A program made the translations under genes and the position numbers. From the NCBI GenBank assembly GCA_963575745.1, contig CAUYUJ010014193.1, forward strand, positions 149,841 through 213,840: 64,000 nucleotides of DNA, given 5' to 3'. Source of the DNA: Prorocentrum cordatum. Its lineage: Eukaryota > Sar > Dinophyceae > Prorocentrales > Prorocentraceae. This document shows, piece by piece, positions 32,709 through 41,284 of this stretch. The notes under the pieces were generated by a model that was not told the DNA's origin, searched no databases, and worked only from the letters and a program-made list of their open reading frames with translations. Position 1 is the stretch's first letter; each line of letters begins with the position of its first letter.

Positions 32709-33772
32709 ACCTGCGTGATCAACGCATAGGCTAGAGCGCCACGAAGACTGACGAACATATCAGAAATCGTCTTTGTCGCTTTGCTCTCAGGATCAGCTCC
32801 TGTGAGTTCTGGATGTGTGATAGGACGAAGCTGTTTGATGTATTCGTCCTGATCAAGAGTGACGCTCCCATCATCGGTCTTGTTATACCGAACGGCACAG
32901 TTTGTGTATGTGTGCTTGTTCAGTTTGCACTTCCCAAACGTATCTTCAACACACTTGACATACTTGTCAATAGCCTCTTCCTTCCCAGTCATATTGATGT
33001 CATCAACGTGCTTGGCTGTCAAGAGGTTTGAGCTCATCTCGAACTCTTCGTCGTATGAAGTAGGCTGTAGCCCAAAGCTCCTAGTGATGGACCTGAGCTT
33101 CAGCGAGAATGCCCTGGGAGCATCCTTCGTGCCCGTCCCCGGCTTCAGACACCGAAGACAATGCTTTGATTCGTCATATGACTCAAAGCCTGGCAGCGTG
33201 CGAAGGACAGCTGCTGACCCAGGTGGTAGTGTGAAGCACACCACACGCTCTTTCTCGCCCGTTGCCGCGGCGAGCTCGCCATAGGTCAGTCCCTTCAAGA
33301 AAGCCATGTTGATGTCCAGGGAAGCGATGATCCAAGCTTTGTTGCATGCAGCAGAACTTGCGAGCAGTCTCTGGCTTGACCTCCTTGCCGTGCCAGAGAA
33401 GGTTTCGACATCAAAGGCTTCAAGGTCCATGAAGCCACGGAGTACCAAGCGTAACCTGATCGTCCTTTCCATTTCGCCCTTTTCGTTCTTGACAAACTTC
33501 CATTTGTATACGTAGCGTGACGTCATGATGTTAGACGCTTTGCTCAAGTCAGTCATCTGGAAGCATTTGTTGTCAAGCCAAGTCTTCAATTCTGTGTAAA
33601 GGGCTTTGGAAACTTTGACCGGATTTGCTTGGATGTCGGCCTTCGTGAGTAGATCGTCTTCCTTGACGACCACGGCACGTTTGGAAGCAGCACTAACGTA
33701 TACTCGCATAGTTGTGACGCTGCTGTCATCCAACAATCGGTGTTGCTGCTCGGACAGGACGACTTTGGACAT
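32582..33772 (-). CDS. Copia reverse transcriptase domain (ORF5)
   Basis: 396 codons matching the RVT_2-type copia polymerase. Visible: a YVYKWKFVKNEKG entry motif, ASLDINMAFLKG (catalytic Asp region, like LDVKNAFLHG), the PPGSAAVL...LKPGTGTKDAPRAF block, and the catalytic box KHVDDINMTG, where H replaces the usual Tyr of YVDD while both Asp are kept. The frame overlaps the upstream integrase frame at 33586-33772 and the RNase H frame at 32582-32708, both requiring -1 phase changes. The H-V-D-D variant is unusual but leaves metal ligands intact. It would synthesise element cDNA if the polyprotein were expressed whole. Confidence 0.88.
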   Translation of the reverse strand: MSKVVLSEQQHRLLDDSSVTTMRVYVSAASKRAVVVKEDDLLTKADIQANPVKVSKALYTELKTWLDNKCFQMTDLSKASNIMTSRYVYKWKFVKNEKGEMERTIRLRLVLRGFMDLEAFDVETFSGTARRSSQRLLASSAACNKAWIIASLDINMAFLKGLTYGELAAATGEKERVVCFTLPPGSAAVLRTLPGFESYDESKHCLRCLKPGTGTKDAPRAFSLKLRSITRSFGLQPTSYDEEFEMSSNLLTAKHVDDINMTGKEEAIDKYVKCVEDTFGKCKLNKHTYTNCAVRYNKTDDGSVTLDQDEYIKQLRPITHPELTGADPESKATKTISDMFVSLRGALAYALITQVWLMVYVVSLQRIQEPTNIQVRRLNAVTRNYRQVRRRSCIKL

Positions 33773-36700
33773 GTCTGCTGTGAAGCAGAGCTCGATGTAC
33801 TTCCCGTGCTCATCGGAGTCCAGATCATATTTACTGTCCGGATCCGTGGAGCATAAGGAACGTAGTAAGAAGTGTCCATGTCGTATCCTGGCGGGTGACC
33901 CCGCTCCGGCAAGTGGCCTTGCACATCTTCACAGGTCGTAGAGACTAACACACACTGTGTGTCTGTCATGTATGTGGGAACTGTATGCATGACTTCCTCT
34001 GTGTCAGCTTCAAGGAGTGTTCTGTCATCCATCAGTTCAGCATACCACGACTTCAAGACAAAAGCATCCAGATCTTCTTCTGTTTCCTCTATGATGGTCG
34101 GGAGCCGACCATCGTTATCCGTAGGAGGCTCCTCAGGAGCAGCTGCTGGAGGTGACTCGCTTGGTGGTGGACCATCAGCGAGTTCCTCAAACTTAGTGAG
34201 GTCTCGGTCAAATCCAGCAGACGACTTCCTGGATTTAAGACACTGGATGATGCGTGAGTGTGTAGATCCTGTGATGTCATAGATGTTCAAGGCAGTGCCA
34301 TCAGCTTCATAGTAATGAAAACCAGGGGTCACATCATTATCATAGTGCACTAGTGTACAGCTGTCTGCATAGGGTGCAGCAGGCAACTTCGTCAGGCTCT
34401 TGGCAAGTCGTACAGCAACAACGTTTTCAATACGAAAGTAGTTGCGTATGAGGTACTGAAGAGCCAAGTGCACCTTAGGCGAAAGTCGGCTCGCAGCAGT
34501 CATCTGCAGCCGACCCTGTTTCGCTGGTAGATATCCGAAAGTCATGGCGGGTTTCCCCGCTGGCAGACCGGCAATAAAGGCCAATACTGTCCGAAGGGCC
34601 GTATTGTCCGATCCTATCTCGCGGACCATAAGTGCTTCGATGTACAGCGTGTGTCGTGTGTCAGGATACTGTACTCGCACCTCGCGACTGCCGACCTTCA
34701 CGATGACCTGGCCTCGGTCAGGTTCGTTGCGGATGACCGGGTATGGACCACTCCATCCACCCCAGTCGTCTTTCGTGGTGGTCGGGCGATGATAGTCCAC
34801 GAGATCTCCCTCTTTGTAGTGAAATTCACCCGTAGCAGTAGTCTTCGTACGGAGAGCCCTGTTCGTCTTGGCAACCGCAGTGGCCTGCGTGATTGCCTCC
34901 AGACTAACCCTCCTGATTGTTTCCTCCCTTGAGTGATCTGATGATTCAGCGGACTGATCATGATCCAAGACAGGGAAATCGGGAAGCATAGCTGGTTGTC
35001 TGCCATACAGCGCATTGTACGGAGACACTTCATTGTAGAAGGTAAATGCGTTGCTGGCAAACAAGGCTTCATGTAAGAGACGAGTGAAATTGAGAGGAAT
35101 ATTTAATCTATTCAATTCTTCTCCCATCACGTGTAAGAGGTGTCGCAGGATGCCGTTCCTAGCTTCGATAGTTGTAGCGTGTTGGCCACGCGCTCGAATA
35201 CGAAGCTCTGTTCCCTTAGCCTTAAGGATGGCCTTTGCTGTATCATTATTCAGTGCTCCTTCCCCATCGGAGTATAAGATTTTAGCAGGGCCATGTTGCA
35301 TCCAAGTCGTATGATAGGCATCGAGAACAGTATGCATGGCTTTATCAGGAATCTCTGTGCCAGCTGCCCAGCGAATACAACGGTCGATGATGTGAAAAAC
35401 AATATGTTCCTGTTTGTAAAAGAAAAGATCACATTCGACTTCCTCGTTGAAACGTCCTGGCAGTGACACAGAAGGCATCACCGTGTTGCCTGGTTTGTCC
35501 CAGGCTCGACATTCTCTACACGAGTCACAAATGCCTTTGATCAGACTCAAACGGGTTTCACCCAGACCAACCTTGGTTAGAATCATCCGCATTTTTGGCT
35601 CCTTGGCATGAAACCATCTCAAGTGGAGTTTGCGGAGTTCTCGCTGCACTACAGCTGGGTCGAAGCTGCGCAGGTTTTGGAGGCTGAGCTGAACGTCGAA
35701 GCGAGTCCAATCAGGGAGCCTTGGCCTTGGCCTCGGCTCTGCTTGAGGCTGCGGCGGTGGTGGAGGATCTCCTCCCTCCATGCGTCCGCGCCTTGCTGCA
35801 ACTTGTGGCAGTCTACGGTGATCGTCAGAGCTGCCAGCGCCAGTGTTGCCACCATTAGCCCCTTCGGCTCTGGTGATGTCATGGCTGCTGGCGCCTGCGG
35901 TTGGATCGCCCTCACCAGGCCGTGGCGGCCTAGGCGCGCGTATGCGCGCTCTCGCGGCCGGCGCCGCTTTTGCGGCTGGCGCCGCTTCTGCGGCTGGAGC
36001 CGCTTCCGCGGCTGGCGCCGCAGGAGCGGCTTGCCCCGCCGGGCGCGGCTGGCCAAAGTTATCTGGCAGCTTCCATTTTTCGGCGAATCTGCATTGGCCA
36101 GATATCTTGGTGTGGTGAGGATTGCTCTTCTGATATTCCTTCTTACAGCTTGGACAGTCCCAGTAATACGGTTCAACATCATACCACCGACACATCTTCG
36201 GATCCCTGCTGTGCTTTGGTGATTGCTTGTAGTTGTTGTCCACACAGCCAGGGCACCCAAGACCGCCAGGTGGTGGTCGCCAGATTTCTCCGTTTGGGTG
36301 TCTCCGGATTGTTGGGTCGTCCAAGTCGTAGCCAGCACTGTTTGTTACGAACGCATAGCTGCGTTCACGATTCGCGAATGGATCGCGACCGTAAGCAAAC
36401 AGGTCTTTGGCGATTTGCACCGCATCAACGATCAGTGACTGCATTCTGTAGGTATACTGTGCCGCCCTTGCTAGTTCTTTGTTACAAGCATTGGCGTGCA
36501 CATGATTACCTGGACAACGCTTGCCTCTGAAAGGTGCCAACAACTCTTCTTTGTTTGCCATCATCTGTGTTGGCTTGCGGATGTATTGTCCAAATGAATC
36601 TTTGAGACCAGTCGTGCACTGATCAATAATCGTTTGGCAAGTGACCTTGCGTTGTGCCAGTTCCTTCCATGGCTGGATCTCATCCACCCACGTGCCCATT

Positions 36701-38481
36701 GGTTGTTCCCTGAGAAAGAAACGTCTTAGGTCGTCTTGTAATAGAGCGACTGTTCCACAGAACGTGATGTGAGGCAGGTCCTCTTTGTGGTGTTTAAGCC
36801 ACGTATCATGATTGACCTGTGCATTGAAATAGGAAGGAAGTCCAGTAGTTCTGCAGCTTGGCTGCAGAATCGTGATCTTGACAAAGCAAGTCTTGAGGTA
36901 GTGGAGGACTGCTCTTTGTACTTCCGAGTTTCCAAGGTCAACCATAGATATCTTGTCAAGGTTCCCGCCTGACGAGAGTCCCCTCTTGAAGGCTAATATG
37001 GATATACCACCCTTGCCCCCACATAATTCAAGCATGTCCACTTGATTGTTTCTGCCGTAGCATAATGACTGGACCATCGAGAAGACATCAGCATGTGAGT
37101 CAGCGGGTTGCCCCGCCGGTAACATCATGAAGATGTCCTCTGATTCGCTGTCCGAGTCCGAGTCGTCAAGAGGAACGTCGTTGAAATATGTGGAGCAGTC
37201 AAGCCCTTTGAGGTCCTCTCCACAGTCGTCGTTACCGTCTTCCACTTTCTTCGGGACTTTCTTCGGTTTGATGCCGGCCTCTTTGTCAGCTTTCTGCTTT
37301 TCTTTCTGTTTTATCCTGGCATCAGTGGGCAACGCAGTTTCCGCGGAGAGATCCGCTGCGGAGGAATCCGCTGTTAAGTCAGGAAATGGCGGAATTTCAG
37401 GAAGGTTGTTGGTGGGTCGCGTTTGGCAACGCTCAATCGAAGGGGGAGGAGATCGATCGTCGTCGACGATCGTCACACGCTTTGGGCGTGGCCTTCGCGA
37501 CTCACCATTGCCATGAAGAACTGGAGCCGGAGGCTCCCAGTATAGCCGAGTACTGATGTTTGTAACCCCATCAGGTAATGGAGCTACATAATTGTACCCA
37601 GTTGGCTGATCCTGGATTCTAATATCTTGAACGATCTTATTCGTGTCCAGGTCGGTCGTGACTCTACGAACAACATGGTCCCATTGAGGGCCCTTTTGTG
37701 GACATTGGACGTAGTGTCTGACCTTTTTGTCAACGCGAGTACACACACTGAGGTGTACCGCACTCCGCTCATTCCTGATCATGTTGGCTTTATCGAGTTG
37801 ATCAAGGAAGCGTGCAATAATGATAGCCAAAGTTTTATACCGAAACTCGGCACGTTGCTGATCTTGGCCATACCAATCCAAATCATGCTCCTTGTGTGAG
37901 CCACAAGTACATTTCCATAAGTTTATCGGTATATGAGGACAAGATGTAGCAACTTGTATATAAGAACCACTGGGATATTTACTGGATCGGTCAAACTTGA
38001 TACCGAAATGACAGAGTCTCATTCGTATAATGCTTAGCTTCAAATCTTCGATAACATCTTTGATCGGACCCTGTTTCCAGAAATACCCGGGTGGCCCCAG
38101 GATAACTATCTGCATTCTCAGAGCACGCGCTTTGATCAGGAGATTTTGTATACGTTGATAATGTGGTCCCGCCCTCTTTCCTGGAGTACGAACGTACCAA
38201 TCAGAGGGTGTGGCCACCCACAACATATTGTAGTCTCCTGCCAACAAATTTCCCAAATACTGTGTTCCAGTTGAAGTCATTACCTCATTATGGGTAATCC
38301 GGTCGCATATATATCCACGGGTTCGGAGTTCAGCGCAAGCTGTGCGAATATCTTCGATGACAAGACATTTTGAATGATATTTTTCCTCTCGGGCCTCAGC
38401 GCGGCCAACGTATGTCGCGAGGAGGCCGGTATTCGGCTTCTCTTCGCAAGCGAGCGCCGCCGGCGCGCCCGCCTGCCCCCG
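33586..38481 (-). CDS. Copia integrase with methyltransferase-like modules (ORF4)
   Basis: Open from just after the lone TGA at 38482-38484; the first ATG is at 38280 (1,564 codons). Residue numbers are from that ATG. Residues 10-135 resemble the second half of the methyltransferase-like domain of the other copia element but lack the Pro-Cys motif (ATPSDW). Residues about 413-530 contain ELCGGKGG, a MVDLG acidic turn, ILQPSCRTTG and REQPMGTW, the layout of a class I methyltransferase-like fold. Residues 674-713 have a Cys/His cluster (CPGC...CPSCKK). Integrase follows: an HHCC zinc site (LHLRWFH...CDSCREC), catalytic D at ECDLFF, D at YSDGEGAL and E at TTIEARNG, and an SH3-like C-terminal part. 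Positions 35954-36039 hold five hairpin modules at 18-bp spacing, encoding AAPAA repeats. Confidence 0.85.
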   Translation of the reverse strand, partial: RGQAGAPAALACEEKPNTGLLATYVGRAEAREEKYHSKCLVIEDIRTACAELRTRGYICDRITHNEVMTSTGTQYLGNLLAGDYNMLWVATPSDWYVRTPGKRAGPHYQRIQNLLIKARALRMQIVILGPPGYFWKQGPIKDVIEDLKLSIIRMRLCHFGIKFDRSSKYPSGSYIQVATSCPHIPINLWKCTCGSHKEHDLDWYGQDQQRAEFRYKTLAIIIARFLDQLDKANMIRNERSAVHLSVCTRVDKKVRHYVQCPQKGPQWDHVVRRVTTDLDTNKIVQDIRIQDQPTGYNYVAPLPDGVTNISTRLYWEPPAPVLHGNGESRRPRPKRVTIVDDDRSPPPSIERCQTRPTNNLPEIPPFPDLTADSSAADLSAETALPTDARIKQKEKQKADKEAGIKPKKVPKKVEDGNDDCGEDLKGLDCSTYFNDVPLDDSDSDSESEDIFMMLPAGQPADSHADVFSMVQSLCYGRNNQVDMLELCGGKGGISILAFKRGLSSGGNLDKISMVDLGNSEVQRAVLHYLKTCFVKITILQPSCRTTGLPSYFNAQVNHDTWLKHHKEDLPHITFCGTVALLQDDLRRFFLREQPMGTWVDEIQPWKELAQRKVTCQTIIDQCTTGLKDSFGQYIRKPTQMMANKEELLAPFRGKRCPGNHVHANACNKELARAAQYTYRMQSLIVDAVQIAKDLFAYGRDPFANRERSYAFVTNSAGYDLDDPTIRRHPNGEIWRPPPGGLGCPGCVDNNYKQSPKHSRDPKMCRWYDVEPYYWDCPSCKKEYQKSNPHHTKISGQCRFAEKWKLPDNFGQPRPAGQAAPAAPAAEAAPAAEAAPAAKAAPAARARIRAPRPPRPGEGDPTAGASSHDITRAEGANGGNTGAGSSDDHRRLPQVAARRGRMEGGDPPPPPQPQAEPRPRPRLPDWTRFDVQLSLQNLRSFDPAVVQRELRKLHLRWFHAKEPKMRMILTKVGLGETRLSLIKGICDSCRECRAWDKPGNTVMPSVSLPGRFNEEVECDLFFYKQEHIVFHIIDRCIRWAAGTEIPDKAMHTVLDAYHTTWMQHGPAKILYSDGEGALNNDTAKAILKAKGTELRIRARGQHATTIEARNGILRHLLHVMGEELNRLNIPLNFTRLLHEALFASNAFTFYNEVSPYNALYGRQPAMLPDFPVLDHDQSAESSDHSREETIRRVSLEAITQATAVAKTNRALRTKTTATGEFHYKEGDLVDYHRPTTTKDDWGGWSGPYPVIRNEPDRGQVIVKVGSREVRVQYPDTRHTLYIEALMVREIGSDNTALRTVLAFIAGLPAGKPAMTFGYLPAKQGRLQMTAASRLSPKVHLALQYLIRNYFRIENVVAVRLAKSLTKLPAAPYADSCTLVHYDNDVTPGFHYYEADGTALNIYDITGSTHSRIIQCLKSRKSSAGFDRDLTKFEELADGPPPSESPPAAAPEEPPTDNDGRLPTIIEETEEDLDAFVLKSWYAELMDDRTLLEADTEEVMHTVPTYMTDTQCVLVSTTCEDVQGHLPERGHPPGYDMDTSYYVPYAPRIRTVNMIWTPMSTGSTSSSASQQTCPKSSCPSSNTDCWMTAASQLCEYTLVLLPNVPWSSRKTIYSRRPTSKQIRSKFPKPFTQN

Positions 38482-38484
38482 TCA
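38482..38484 (-). other. Lone in-frame TGA between ORF3 and ORF4
   Basis: ORF3 ends ...TWSHDRR-TGA. The same frame is then open without interruption into ORF4 (TGA CGG GGG CAG ...), giving about 2,560 codons if the stop were read through. It could be a mutation, a sequencing error or a regulated stop. Confidence 0.8.
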
Positions 38485-41284
38485 GCGGCGGTCGTGTGAC
38501 CACGTTGCCGTCTGACTCGGGGGCATGCTGTTAGCGGATGGCTCCGCAGGAGTCGCTGGTGCGGCTACGCTCACGATCTCCACGCGGGTTGGCCCCGCAG
38601 AGTCCGACGAACCTCCGCCCGTGTAGCTTGGTGGTGGTGGCGGTGTCGCGGGTGGCCCCGCTTGGTTCTCAGGCGTCCATTTATTCACCGCCTCCTGGAC
38701 TGCCCAGAATATCTTAGACTTCAGGGCATCCTTCATATGTGGCCAGGTCCCCTCGGGACACTGTTGGCCCTCCCACCAGCTGTTCAGCGTCCTGTCCACG
38801 ATCAAACGGGTCGTGTCTTCCAGGAGCTGCTTGTCGAGATACGGCTCGACAATGTACGTATCAGTCGTGACGGTCATGGACTGTCCCGTCGCGGGTTGCC
38901 CCGCTGTGGTCTCGGCGGGTGGCCCCGCACTTACTCCGGCGGGTGGCCCCGCACTTACTCCGGCGGGTGGCCCCGCACTGACGGGGTCCTCTTCGTTCTC
39001 CGTCTCGGTGTAGCCATCTCGACTGCTGCGGATTGTGAAGGTGTTCGTGACCGTCTGGCTTTTAGCCCCGTCATACAAACCGCAGGGAATCGCGAGATGT
39101 CCCGAGGGAGTTTTCTTCGCCCTCAGGACCTTGGCACCCCTTCCCAGCTTCAGGGTGTAGTCACCGCTGGGGAAGATAACCTTCTGGTAGCCTGGCTTCA
39201 GCACGATGATCGTGTCACGTGCTTCCATGGCTCCTAGGCCCCAGATGGCCGGGAGATTGGCACCCGAGCCTTCTGCGATGTTGGAGGCATACTCCTCGAT
39301 ACGGGGGCTTGCCTCATTGGCGCATTGCACCCCGATCTTGAAGTTGCCCATCTTCCGACATATCGCAGCACCCTCACCGACACCGTTGATGTAGAGGGTC
39401 TTGCTCAGGGTGCATATGGCAGGTCTGTGATTGTACCTGGCCATAATCTCCTGGAAGGTTCGCGCCGCATTGGCTCCAATGATGTTCACGTTGGAGCCAA
39501 TGTCTAGCATGAACGAGATGCAGGGCATACCGTCTTCGTCAGGAAAGAATGTCCCATTTCGCGCTGCCAGAGCCATTGTACCATGGTCATCGGTGTGGTA
39601 CGTAATCTGTGAACCGAGTGTGCCTTTCAACAGGCGTTGTTCAAGCACCCATTGACTCATGGTTAACTCGGTGCACCACATCTGCTCATATTGGCGGCGC
39701 TCCTCCACGGTAATTGGTTCCTGTTCGAGAACCCAATAATTCGCAGAGAGTGTGGACATCCATTCACCTCCTGGCGGCAGCGTGTCCGTGTCGTCACGTG
39801 CATAGGTCAGCCCCTCTGTATCGATCATGAATGTGGTGTGGAACTGGGCTGCCTCCGCGCTCTCAGCGCTTGCCCGGCTCCTAGCGCTGACCGGGCTTGC
39901 CACACGTGAGGTCCTGGATGATCCAGTTGGCCTTCGAGTCCCGCCTCCGCTCCTGCCACTCCGCCTGATGTTGGCCTCCATTGCCCTCAGGAAACCTGGA
40001 TTTGGAGGCCCATTTGCGGGTGGCCCCGCTTTGGCGGCGGGAGCCGCTTCAGCGGGTGGCCCCGCAGCTGGGGGCTCCTGTGCTCGAAGCGTAGGCAGGA
40101 TTGGCATCTGGATGCCTTGCTCTGGCGCTGGCCAGGGGTATGCCTGTGCAGCTGGGGCACGTGCGGATGGCTCCGCCGATTGTGCGGCTCGAGCCTCTAG
40201 CGCCTCCACTGCTTCCCGTAGCCGACGCATTTCCCGGGCATCTGCCACGTACCTCTCCTGCTGGCGCGCTTGTTCTGACTCAGCGTCGCGCTGTCCAGCA
40301 TATGGGAAATGTGCTATAACTATGCCCGGCCCACGACATACAGCGCAGGGGGCCTCGTTCGGCGCACCTGGCCGCTGATTGCGGACGTGCTGCTGTGCAA
40401 CACGATCCCAGCATATATCGTGGAAGAAGTGCCCACACGCCAGTCTCCACACTATGGTGCCCATCTCGTAGGTGTCCATACAGATTGGGCACTGTGTGAA
40501 GTTGTAGTCTGAAATAACTGGAGCAGGCACGTCTGGGCGAGTCCGAGCTTGGCGCTCGAAAGTGGTTTCGCCCTCCCGATATGGCGTCGGTGGCGGTCGT
40601 CTATCTGTCCGTTCAGCGGGTGGCCCCGCGTCTGCGGGTGTCCCCGCTTGGGTCTCACGCTCGATCCTTCTCTGGATCGCGCGTTGTTGGCGCAGCCTGG
40701 CGTTGTCCCGAGCCTGCTGCCTAGATGCCAGTATCGCTTGCTGCGTGTTGTGCACGTCGCGGATGTAGTCTGGCATGCTGCCCATAGCGGCTGGCACCGC
40801 GAGACCAGCTGGCTGAACTACGGTCTCGGGGTCCGTCGGCGTGGGCATGTAGGCGTAGTGCGGCATAGACTGCGCATCGACCGCTCGTGTAAACTGCAAA
40901 CGAAACATCTCATTGGCAAGATTCCGAGTGTATTCGTTCGCAGGTGGCCCCGCAATCATAGGAGTGTTATTCATCTGCGCGTAGTACTCCGGGTACATCG
41001 GCGCGTCCATGGCCTGTGCCTCTGCTGGTCCATGATTGTCCCATCCATATATTGGGTGTGATGCTATTCCTGGAATAAACACCTGTCGATATGGATTCGT
41101 GGGATCAGCATTTGGAGCATCTTCAGAAGTCCAGCTCCAGAGAGGCCGAAAGTCGCCATGATTCGTAACATCTATGTTGCGGTTCCGCAACAGGCTGGGC
41201 ACTCTATCAGCTTGTTGCTGCAGAAAGGTAGCCTGTGCTCTTAAGTTGGCTGCCCGACGTTCATAGTCTGACCTTGCTGTCCGT
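38482..41284 (-). CDS. RING-H2 finger and aspartic protease region (ORF3)
   Basis: The frame opens after a TGA at about 41285 and overlaps the end of ORF2. The first plausible start is a GTG at 41202; continuation by -1 phase from ORF2 fits better. Numbered from 41202: residues 235-292 form a RING-H2-type zinc finger (CPIC...CGHFFHDIC...CAVC), a fold of ubiquitin E3 ligases. Residues 560-573 hold the retropepsin-like motif FMLDIGSNVNIIG (DIG in place of DTG/DSG), followed by a beta-rich region to about 690 with LPAIWGLGAM. The protease would process the polyprotein. Hairpin modules are dense; three at 24-bp spacing (38915, 38939, 38963) encode an AGPPAGVS repeat. The RING is not a normal copia component. 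Confidence 0.82.
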
